Part shown: positions 36,601-43,288 of the stretch, piece by piece | How the letters are laid out: the number at the start of each line of letters is the position of its first letter | Numbering within the stretch: the stretch's first letter is position 1 | Assembly: GCA_947370975.1 (NCBI GenBank) | Contig: CANBNG010000018.1 | Span: 44,626 to 108,625, forward strand | Length of the DNA stretch: 64,000 bases | Direction of reading: 5' to 3' | Origin: Beijerinckiaceae bacterium | GTDB lineage: Bacteria > Pseudomonadota > Alphaproteobacteria > Rhizobiales > Beijerinckiaceae | Notes under the pieces: generated by a model | What the model saw: only the letters and a program-made list of their open reading frames with translations | Database searches by the model: none | Told to the model about the DNA's origin: nothing | Made by a program: the position numbers and the translations under genes

Positions 36601-36873
36601 GCCCTGTCCGGGGATCGACAGGGATTCGATATGGTCGATGCCATTGACGGTCGTCGAATAGGCGCGCTCGCTGACCAGAACGACGCGGCGCTCCATGTCT
36701 TCGGCGCTCAGGCCATTATAGCCCCAGGCGACATAGACGACGGGAATATCGATGGCCGGGAAAATATCCACCGTCATGCGCGACAGGGACATGATGCCTG
36801 TCAGCATGATCAGGATAGCGGCAACCGCCATTGTATAGGGCCGCCGCAAGGCAAGCCTGACCAAGCTGAGCAT
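33628..36873 (-). CDS. RND efflux pump inner-membrane transporter
   Basis: A full-length AcrB/HAE1-type transporter of 1081 residues that exports drugs or metabolites with proton influx. Twelve membrane helices and two large periplasmic loops are visible. N-terminal features are LVRLALRRPYTMAVAAILIM, FPAIDIPVVYVAWGYNGLSA and the repeated pattern NIHRNQSLGKPLTIAIMEGA between helices. The second half contains GALIGIVWILAATGTTINVVSLMGAIMSVGI-type sequence. It precedes the adaptor gene in the operon, the reverse of the common adaptor-first order. No outer-membrane factor gene lies next to it. Confidence 0.95.
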   Translation of the reverse strand: MLSLVRLALRRPYTMAVAAILIMLTGIMSLSRMTVDIFPAIDIPVVYVAWGYNGLSAEDMERRVVLVSERAYSTTVNGIDHIESLSIPGQGILKIYFQPGTDIGGAIAQISAQSNAVLRIAPPGMQPPNIIQFNASNVPVVQVTLNSATLPEQQISDYANNFLRLRLFTIPGLSIPAAFGGKNRQIIVEVDPSRASAKGLSQMDVVNALGSSNVIVPAGIARLGAKEYNIQLNSSPRLVEQFNNIPIGVRDGIMITVGDVATVKDAFSQQTNIVRIDGQRAAFVPILKHTHASTLKVVDSVRNMLPEINDAAPAGLELRMDFDQSVFVRAAVTNVIKEAIISSVLVSLMILLFLGSWRNTLVVSASIPLSIFAGVAGLYFTGQTINLMTLGGLALAIGMLVDNATVVMENIHRNQSLGKPLTIAIMEGAGEVIQPLTVATLCICIVFLPVLLLEGASRFLFIPLAITVVLSMLASFVLSFTVVPALARHLLLADHGHVSTGLGARMAAGFDRFFDRVRDAFGRSLERAMEARRFVLGCFVALLGVTMVLAPNVGTDFYPTADVGIIKLHVRAPSGNRIETTEALIGQVEDKLRQIIPPKELRTINAMLGVPGGLNLAFVPSDNTSGADAELLISLRAPHRPSADYKQLIRAQLAPEFPGVIFYFQTADIVSQVLNFGLSAPVDIQIQDQNFERSYAVGQQLLQKLKLIPGVVDSHITQVLNFPSLQIDVDRQRAVRLGVSQRDVANNMLASLSGSSSISPTYFLNPQNGVNYSVTVNTPVERLETVADILSFPANPAVNALIPATAASSPTTLPSAPVTRLGDIATVTPGSAMNAINHYTIQRVIDVAANVEGRDLGSVAAEIKQAIADVQKDLPSATKIVLRGQNEVMENSFKMLALGLILAIFLVYAVLVVLFQSWIDPLIIMMAVPGALIGIVWILAATGTTINVVSLMGAIMSVGICVSNSILIVSFANDLRTRDASLSPVAAVVESARTRLRPILMTALAMILGMVPMALGLGEAGEQNAPLGRAVIGGLAMATFATLFLVPIFYTLLRKGAPQLHLLDQKFEDELTQSTGVATHG

Positions 36874-36946
36874 AGATTCTCCCTACCTCATTTTTTATTA
36901 TGAATAGCCGGGTTCAAGGCAGAAGAGCAAGTTGAGCCCAAGCTTG

Positions 36947-38176
36947 TTACAGCGTCACATTCCGCGCGCCGCGCCAGAACACCAATGTTGCGGCCGACAG
37001 CAACAGAAGTGAGCCCAGCAGGCCGCCCTGATAGCCAAGGCCCAGCGTGTCGGACAGCAGGCCGGTGCAGAACGGCCCGAGGATCAAGGCGAGATCCTGC
37101 GTCGTCCGCAACATGCCCATGGCAATGCCCCGCTGCCCCTCTGGCGCAACATCGGCCACATAGGCGATGAGGGTGGGCGTCGCGATGCCAGCCCCTGCCC
37201 CAAAGAGCATGGAGGTCAGCCAAAGAAAGATGATGTGATCGCCAAAGGCCAGCAAGGCGCAGGCAGCCAGCGTGCAGAAGCTGGAGATGATGATCGCGCC
37301 CACCCGCCCGAAGGCGCGCGAGAGCGGCGCGGTGAGGCCGAGCACGCCGAGATTGGCGAGCGCGCCAGCGGTGAGCAGCAGGCCGATCATACCCGCATCC
37401 ATGCCAAACCGGCTTTGCGCGATCAGCGGCATGAGGATCCAGTTGGAGGCCGTGCGCGCGTAGAAAATGCCGAAATACATCAGCCCGACGCCCGCCCCCT
37501 GCTGCGCCATAGCGCGCAGGTCGCCCTTCACCGGGGCCACTTTCACAACCTTGCGCTCGGCAGGCCAGGGCATCAGCGCGAAGGCGACCACGCCGCCCAA
37601 AGCCACAAGTCCATTGATGAAGAAGGGCGCGCCAAAGCCCCAGAGCCCGGCCACAATGCCACCGAGCGCAGGCCCCAGACTCGTGCCGGTCATATTCGCG
37701 GCCTGGTAGAAGGACGCATCCTGCAGCCGGCGTCCGGGCGTGCCGAGATCGGCCACCGCCGCCAGAGCCGAGGTCATGAAAGAGGCGGAGGCCACCCCCA
37801 TGATCATCAGGCCGACAAAGAAGGCCTCGATCTGCGTGGTGAGAACGACCCCGAAAGAGGCAAAGACCAGAATCGCGCAGCCCCCGCTCATCATGATGCG
37901 GCGGCCAAATTTCTCAGAGGCGTAGCCAGAAGGCATATTGGCCAGAAGCCGCGCCCCGCCGTAGCAGGAAATCATCAGGCCGATCATTGTCGTGCCCGCG
38001 CCAAGCGTCTGCCCGTAAAGGGCAATCACCGACCAGACCATGCCGTTGCCGACCTGCTTCAGGAAAACAAGGAGGAGCAGGACGAGCATCGGGCCGGTAG
38101 GGCAATCGGGGATGAGCCGTCGCAAGAGAGCGCTGCGTAAGGCCAAAGCTTGTCTTCCCCGCTTTTCTTGTCTCAT
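36947..38176 (-). CDS. MFS transporter
   Basis: A major facilitator superfamily carrier of 409 residues from ATG 38176, with twelve predicted membrane helices. The A-like motif between helices 2 and 3 is MPSGYASEKFGRRIMM. A central cytoplasmic loop is at PWPAERKVVKVAPVKGDLRA. The start is uncertain, since the frame continues 30 residues further (MPRLIAMRKW...) without a convincing ribosome binding site. The substrate is unknown; the pattern resembles drug or sugar efflux MFS proteins. It is downstream of no other gene on its strand. Confidence 0.85.
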   Translation of the reverse strand: MRQEKRGRQALALRSALLRRLIPDCPTGPMLVLLLLVFLKQVGNGMVWSVIALYGQTLGAGTTMIGLMISCYGGARLLANMPSGYASEKFGRRIMMSGGCAILVFASFGVVLTTQIEAFFVGLMIMGVASASFMTSALAAVADLGTPGRRLQDASFYQAANMTGTSLGPALGGIVAGLWGFGAPFFINGLVALGGVVAFALMPWPAERKVVKVAPVKGDLRAMAQQGAGVGLMYFGIFYARTASNWILMPLIAQSRFGMDAGMIGLLLTAGALANLGVLGLTAPLSRAFGRVGAIIISSFCTLAACALLAFGDHIIFLWLTSMLFGAGAGIATPTLIAYVADVAPEGQRGIAMGMLRTTQDLALILGPFCTGLLSDTLGLGYQGGLLGSLLLLSAATLVFWRGARNVTL

Positions 38177-38322
38177 TTTCTGTGCCCGAAGGCTGCCTTT
38201 GCCGGTCAGCATAGCTATACAAGCGGGCAAAAGAAGCCATTTTCGCATCGCAATCAGCCGAGGCATCTTGCTTTGCGACGCAAGCCGACCCAGTCTGCGG
38301 CAAGAATTTTTGGGAGAACGCC

Positions 38323-39360
38323 ATGATCAAGACCGCGCGCTATGCGCCCCACGCCCTGCTTTCAGCCGGCGTGCTCGCCTTTGCGCTTGGCGCACCCGCC
38401 CGTGCGGCCGAAAATCCCGAGGAGATGTTCAAGGGCAAGGCCATCACCATCTATATCGGCTTCTCGCCCGGCGGCACCTACGACCTGTTTGGCCGCATGC
38501 TCGGCCGCTTCATCGGCAAGCACATCCCCGGCCAGCCGACGGTTGTGAGCTCCAACATGCCGGGCGCGGGCTCGTTTACGGCGAGCAACTGGCTCTACCG
38601 CATCGCCCCCAAGGATGGCACGGCAATCGGCACCGTCTCGCAGACATTGGCCATCGATGAGGCGCTGAAAAGCAAGGGCGTGCAATTCAAGGCTGCCGAC
38701 TTCAGCTGGATCGGCCGCATCACCTCCAATGTCGAAGTGCAGGTCGTCTCCACCCGCACCGCGGGCTACACGCTGGAGGGCGCGCGCCAACTCGTGGTGC
38801 CGCTGGCCAGCACCGGCCCGGGCTCTCCCTCCGACACCTATCCCAAGATCATGAATGACGTGCTCGGCACCAAGTTCAAGATCATCCGCGGCTTCCCCGG
38901 CTCGACCGATGGCCTGCTGGCTGTCGAACGCGGCGAAGTCGAGGGCGCGCTGACATCGTGGAACACGATGAAGAGCACGCGCATGAACTGGCTCACCGAA
39001 AAGAAGGTCGCGCTCTTCGTGCAATATGTGCCCAAGCGCTCGCCTGATCTGAAGGACGTGCCCGCACTCACCGAATTTGCCGCCAATGACGACGATCGCA
39101 AGCTGCTCGCCTTCGCCGTGTCGAGCGCGGAAATCGGCCGCTCGATTCTGGGACCGCCCGGCATTCCCGCCGACCGCCTCGCCGTGCTGCGCAAGGCGTT
39201 CGATGCGACCATGAAGGATCCGGAACTGCTGGCCGAAGTGGCCAAGTCCAATCTCGATTTCGAGCCGCTCGATGGTGCCTCGCTCGCCAAGATCGTGGCC
39301 GAGACTGCCAATGCAGATGCCAAGGTCATCGAGCGGATGCAGAAGATCCTCGCCGAATAA
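38323..39360 (+). CDS. Bug/TctC-family tripartite tricarboxylate receptor
   Basis: A periplasmic solute receptor of the Bug (TctC) family, 345 residues. A signal peptide (ALLSAGVLAFALGAPARAAE) leads into FKGKAITIYIGFSPGGTYD, the family N-terminus, with GQPTVVSSNMPGAGSFTASNWL next. Such proteins bind carboxylates such as citrate, tricarboxylates or aromatic acids. No tctA or tctB membrane gene lies within the window, so this is an orphan receptor. A strong terminator follows. It converges on a second, more divergent receptor. Confidence 0.9.
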   Translation: MIKTARYAPHALLSAGVLAFALGAPARAAENPEEMFKGKAITIYIGFSPGGTYDLFGRMLGRFIGKHIPGQPTVVSSNMPGAGSFTASNWLYRIAPKDGTAIGTVSQTLAIDEALKSKGVQFKAADFSWIGRITSNVEVQVVSTRTAGYTLEGARQLVVPLASTGPGSPSDTYPKIMNDVLGTKFKIIRGFPGSTDGLLAVERGEVEGALTSWNTMKSTRMNWLTEKKVALFVQYVPKRSPDLKDVPALTEFAANDDDRKLLAFAVSSAEIGRSILGPPGIPADRLAVLRKAFDATMKDPELLAEVAKSNLDFEPLDGASLAKIVAETANADAKVIERMQKILAE

Positions 39361-39378
39361 GCCAATCGGCATCAATTG

Positions 39379-39417
39379 AAAAAGGCCCGGCAGGAAAGCT
39401 CCTGCCGGGCCTTTTTT
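39379..39417 (+). terminator. Terminator after the first TctC-type gene
   Basis: AAAGGCCCGGCAGG and CCTGCCGGGCCTTT form a 14-bp stem with an AAAGCT loop, followed by a T-run on the plus strand. It starts 19 bases after the stop and also lies beyond the end of the convergent gene at 39473, so it can serve both. Confidence 0.93.
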
Positions 39418-39472
39418 ATGAAGACGCAGGCGGCGCGGGGACCGCTCTACGCGGTCTCTGGCACGAGCGGTC

Positions 39473-40549
39473 TTAGTTGAACTTCACCTGATAGGTCTTC
39501 TCGAGGAACTCACGCACCCAGGTGCGCGCAGCCGGTGAAATCGACGTGCTGTCCTTGTAGAGCCTTTCAGCTTCGCCATCCGTGACCTGCTCATATTCGC
39601 CGATCACCTCATCGCGGCGCGCGATATATTCGGGGTCTTTCAGCATGTCCCGCACGGCTGCGCGATAGGTCTCGACAATATCGTCGGGCGTGCCCTTGGG
39701 CAGGACCATCAGCTTTTGCGCCGGGAAGCCGGAGATCAGAAAGGCCATGAACGCATCCCATTCGATGCCCTCGGGCTTCTTGCCGTGGACGATCTCATAG
39801 GCCTCGCCGATATGGGGCAGATCGGGGAAGTTGGGATCGCGCGCAAGATTGCCGTTCTTGTCGAGCACGCCCCATGAGAACAGGGGCACAGCCGTTCCGT
39901 CGGCCACAAGGCCCGAGGTGCGGCGCAGATAGGCGGTGGTCGTCTGCGAGTCGATGGTGAATTCGCCACGCTCGAAACCAAGCAGGCCTTCCGCGCGCCC
40001 GACGACGCCGAAAATATGGTTCACATTGAGATCGACGAGGCGGAAGCCCAGCAGCGACACAAGCTCAAGCGCAGTCGGGCCGGGACTGGCAAAGAACAGC
40101 TCGACGCCGCGCAGCTTGTCGATGTCGCGGATCGACTTGGCGCCATATTTGGAGCTGACATAGGCCGCCCCGCCCGTCGGGCCAGCCAGCACGACGCGCC
40201 AGTCCTTGTATTCATATTTCACACGCGGATCGCCGAGCAGGTAAGGAAACTGGGTCGAGGCGGAGCTTGCCAGCAGCGTCAGCCCATCGGGCTTGGCGGT
40301 GGCGGTGAAGAAATTCGCCCCCGACGTCGAGCCCCCGCCCGGCATGTTCTTGACGAGCACCGTCGGCTTACCCGGCAGATGTTTGGACAGCAGCGGCCCG
40401 TTGAAACGCGCCCACAAATCGACGCCGCCCCCGGTCGGAAACGGCACGAGCAGCGTGACAGTCTTGTTGGCGAGATCTATCGCGCTCGCGGGCGCAGCCG
40501 CCAGCACAAGCCCGGCAGCAAGCAGAAGGCGCGAAAAGACAGGATTCAT
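39473..40549 (-). CDS. Divergent Bug/TctC-family receptor
   Basis: A second TctC-type receptor, 358 residues from ATG 40549. A signal peptide (SRLLLAAGLVLAAAPASA) is followed by KTVTLLVPFPTGGGVDLWARF, the Bug core motif, then PGKPTVLVKNMPGGGSTSGANF. Sequence identity with the neighbour at 38323 looks low outside the core motifs. Its ligand is unknown. No partner membrane subunits are adjacent. It is followed downstream by the end of the convergent receptor and its terminator. The frame extends 13 residues further but lacks signal sequence there. Confidence 0.88.
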   Translation of the reverse strand: MNPVFSRLLLAAGLVLAAAPASAIDLANKTVTLLVPFPTGGGVDLWARFNGPLLSKHLPGKPTVLVKNMPGGGSTSGANFFTATAKPDGLTLLASSASTQFPYLLGDPRVKYEYKDWRVVLAGPTGGAAYVSSKYGAKSIRDIDKLRGVELFFASPGPTALELVSLLGFRLVDLNVNHIFGVVGRAEGLLGFERGEFTIDSQTTTAYLRRTSGLVADGTAVPLFSWGVLDKNGNLARDPNFPDLPHIGEAYEIVHGKKPEGIEWDAFMAFLISGFPAQKLMVLPKGTPDDIVETYRAAVRDMLKDPEYIARRDEVIGEYEQVTDGEAERLYKDSTSISPAARTWVREFLEKTYQVKFN

Positions 40550-40596
40550 GTGGGTTCTCTCAAAGCAAGACCATGCAACGCCAGCCATTAAGCCTT

Positions 40597-41706
40597 TTAC
40601 GGAACGGCTGCAAACAGCAGGAACACGGCAAAGATCACGAGGTGGATCGCGCCCTGCAGAATGGTTGTCCGCCCCGTGCCCAGCGTCAACGTGCTGACAA
40701 AGAGCGTCAGCACCAGAAGCACCAGACTGTCGGGCGAGAGACCGAGCGAAAGCTTTGTGCCAAGCAGCAGGGAGGCTACGGCTACAGCCGGGATTGTCAG
40801 CCCAATGCTGGCAATGGCCGAGCCAAGCGCCAGATTGATACTGCTTTGCAGCCGATTGAGCGCAGCCGCCTTCAACGCGGCTATGCCTTCGGGCAAGAGC
40901 ACGACAGCCGCGATGACAATACCCACCACAGTCTGCGGCAGGCCCGCCGCGGCCACCGCGCGATCAAGCGGATAGGACAGGATCTTGGCCAGCAGGACAA
41001 CGCCAACCAGCGAGACGATCAGCAGCAGAGCGCTCGCAATGACAAGCCCGGTCCGGGGCGGCGCCACGGGGGGGCCCTCCTCCCCGATCTCGTCATCAGC
41101 CTCGTCGAGAAAATACGCCCGGTGACGCACCGTCTGCACGAAGACGAAGATGAAATAGAGGATGAGCGACACCGCACCCACAAAGAGAAGCTGCGAGGGC
41201 GCATAAAAGGGCCCAACCGTCGTTGTTGTGTAATTGGGTAGCACCAGCGCAAGTGTGGCCAAAGTGCCAAGCACCGCGAGCGCCGCCGATGCGCCCTTGA
41301 TCTGGAATGTCTGCTCGTAATGGCGGCGCCCACCCACGACCAGACACAGCCCGACCACGCCATTGAGCACGATCATCACCGCTGAAAAAACCGTGTCGCG
41401 CGCCAGCGCCTCCGTCCCCGCAGGGCTCGCAAGCATGATGGAGAGAATAAGCGCGACTTCGATGACCGTCACGGCAATGGCGAGCAGGATCGAACCGAAA
41501 GGCTCGCCAGCCCGCACCGCCAGCAGCTCGGCATGGTGCACGGCGGCAAAGACAGTGACGCCGAGCAACACGCCGACAGCGCACAGCAACAGCGCGCTGT
41601 CAGCGCTCACCAAGCCTGCGAATTTTGCGCCCAGCAGAAGCGTCGCGGCGAGCGGACCCGCCCACGACCAAGCGGGAAGATGATGCGAGGAATGGGACAC
41701 ACACAC
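40597..41706 (-). CDS. Calcium:proton antiporter (ChaA/CaCA family)
   Basis: A 369-residue membrane protein of the Ca2+/cation antiporter superfamily, ChaA branch. Two homologous halves are visible: the first alpha repeat contains GEPFGSILLAIAVTVIEVALI and the second contains VVLLPEGIAALKAA followed by SAIASIGLTIP. An acidic cytoplasmic loop (FLDEADDEIGEEGPP) lies between them, as in ChaA. It probably expels Ca2+ or Na+/K+ in exchange for H+. The start is GTG; three in-frame GTG codons (41706 to 41700) lie together, and the third has a better GGAG spacing. Confidence 0.9.
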   Translation of the reverse strand: MCVSHSSHHLPAWSWAGPLAATLLLGAKFAGLVSADSALLLCAVGVLLGVTVFAAVHHAELLAVRAGEPFGSILLAIAVTVIEVALILSIMLASPAGTEALARDTVFSAVMIVLNGVVGLCLVVGGRRHYEQTFQIKGASAALAVLGTLATLALVLPNYTTTTVGPFYAPSQLLFVGAVSLILYFIFVFVQTVRHRAYFLDEADDEIGEEGPPVAPPRTGLVIASALLLIVSLVGVVLLAKILSYPLDRAVAAAGLPQTVVGIVIAAVVLLPEGIAALKAAALNRLQSSINLALGSAIASIGLTIPAVAVASLLLGTKLSLGLSPDSLVLLVLTLFVSTLTLGTGRTTILQGAIHLVIFAVFLLFAAVP

Positions 41707-41768
41707 TCCAAAGCAAAGGCAAAGAGAGCGCCACTACACGTCAGAAACGGCAAAAGCGCAATCGGTCT

Positions 41769-42560
41769 CTAACGCCCGACCGTCTCTTGCAGAAAGTCGC
41801 TCATCGCAGCAAAGGCGCGTTTGGCCGAGCGCTCGTTATAGGCTGAGTTTTTGGTGTTATCATTGCCCGCGGTTGCAATGCTGAACGAATGACGAGTCTG
41901 GCTATAGGCCACGAACGTCAGGTCGATATTGGCGTCTTTCATCTCCGCCTTGAAAGCATCGACTTCGGCAGGGGCAACAGCGGGATCATCCGCGCCGTGC
42001 AAGATCAACACCTTGGATTTGATGTTGGCCGCATCCGCCGGCGTTGGATTCCACAGCGTGCCATGGAGCGAGACAATCGCCTTCACATCCGCGCCCTGGC
42101 GGCCAAGCTCAAGCGCCCCTGCCCCGCCAAAGCAATAGCCAACAGCGGCAATGCGGGCTGGATCGACATTGCGCTCGCTCAACAGGCGCTCCAAGCCGGC
42201 TTTGGCGCGCGCGCGCAGAAGCGGCCTGTTCTTGGTGTATTTGCCCATTTCCTCGGCGGCAGCCTTGGGCGCCGGCGGGTTGATGCCCTTGCCGTAAACA
42301 TCCGCGACCATGACCACATAACCAAGCTTGGCGAGCGCGACGGCGTTTGTGCGTTCATGCTCTGAAAAGCCGGTATATTGCGCAAACATCAGCACAGCCG
42401 GACGCTTTCCCTTTTTGGCATCGTCATAGGCGATGAAGCCGCCAAGAATTGTATCGCCCTCCTTGTAATCGAAGCTCCTGGTCGCGACCTTCGCGCTTGC
42501 GAAAGACGCCGAGACGACAACAGCCAGCACGCCGAGCGCGCCCGCAACAAAGCGTTTCAT
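41769..42560 (-). CDS. Secreted dienelactone-hydrolase-family protein
   Basis: A 263-residue alpha/beta hydrolase of the dienelactone hydrolase family with an N-terminal signal peptide (VAGALGVLAVVVSASFASA), so it is exported. The catalytic residues are Cys143 in GYCFGG, Asp in HGADDPAVAP, and His in SQTRHSFSIA. The cysteine nucleophile marks it as DLH-type rather than a common esterase. The ATG at 42560 has GGGGAGGAAAG upstream. The substrate is unknown; DLH enzymes cleave lactones in chloroaromatic degradation, but many members have other roles. Confidence 0.92.
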   Translation of the reverse strand: MKRFVAGALGVLAVVVSASFASAKVATRSFDYKEGDTILGGFIAYDDAKKGKRPAVLMFAQYTGFSEHERTNAVALAKLGYVVMVADVYGKGINPPAPKAAAEEMGKYTKNRPLLRARAKAGLERLLSERNVDPARIAAVGYCFGGAGALELGRQGADVKAIVSLHGTLWNPTPADAANIKSKVLILHGADDPAVAPAEVDAFKAEMKDANIDLTFVAYSQTRHSFSIATAGNDNTKNSAYNERSAKRAFAAMSDFLQETVGR

Positions 42561-42778
42561 ACTTTCCTCCCCAGATCTTTTTTTATGATCTTGCCGTTAG
42601 AGACTAGCGCTGCTCTGGCGACAAAGCTCTAGGCAATTCGATCAGGCCAAGGTGAATGCCGCAAGACTGGACCATGTGCACTTCATGCCTGCGGCCAGGC
42701 ATGCGCTGGATCAATGCACGCGAAGGCCAAAATCCTATTGATCGGAAGCACTCAAACTTTTGAGTCGGGGTGAACAAG

Positions 42779-43261
42779 ATGATCGAGCAAAGCGACCGCA
42801 AATTCATTTTGGCCTTCCGTCTGCTGATGGCCTGGACATTTCTTTACGCAGCATCGCATCAGGTGCTCAATCCAAAATTCAGCGCCGTCGCCTTTCTGAG
42901 CCACACGAAGACATTCCATGATGTCTATGCTGTCATCGCCGTTCCCGCCTTCGATCCCGCGCTCACCTTTCTCGTCAGCTACGGGCATCTGCTTATCGGC
43001 CTGTCACTGCTTGTCGGCTTCATGGTGCGCGTCAGCGGCATCGCGGGGATATTGCTGCTGATGACCTATTGGACCGCCCATATGGACTGGCCCTTTATCG
43101 AGAACCAGAACAATCTGATCATCGATTACCATATCGTCTATTCGGCCGTGCTTCTCTTTCTCGTGGCAAAGGGCGCAGGGCATGTCTGGGGTCTGGACGC
43201 CTGGGCAAGTAATTTGCCGCTGTTTCAAAAGAACCGCTTTTTACGGGCGCTTGTGAGCTGA
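42779..43261 (+). CDS. DoxX-family membrane protein
   Basis: A 160-residue DoxX/DoxD-like protein with four membrane helices (RLLMAWTFLYAASHQVL, then VSYGHLLIGLSLLVGFMVR, then GIAGILLLMTYW, then IVYSAVLLFLVA). DoxX proteins are linked to terminal oxidases or oxidative-stress complexes. I chose ATG 42779, preceded by GGGGTG at ideal spacing; a GTG at 42770 is three codons earlier. It lies 27 bases upstream of the MgtA-type ATPase and is probably co-transcribed with it. Confidence 0.8.
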   Translation: MIEQSDRKFILAFRLLMAWTFLYAASHQVLNPKFSAVAFLSHTKTFHDVYAVIAVPAFDPALTFLVSYGHLLIGLSLLVGFMVRVSGIAGILLLMTYWTAHMDWPFIENQNNLIIDYHIVYSAVLLFLVAKGAGHVWGLDAWASNLPLFQKNRFLRALVS

Positions 43262-43288
43262 TCGTCACACGTCTGGAGAGCGCACATC

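Noticed and set aside
42561..42778. Possible small gene upstream of the DoxX gene (a minus-strand frame at 42604-42807)
   Set aside because: It has no start signal, overlaps the DoxX start, and shows no family feature. It is probably only a promoter region.
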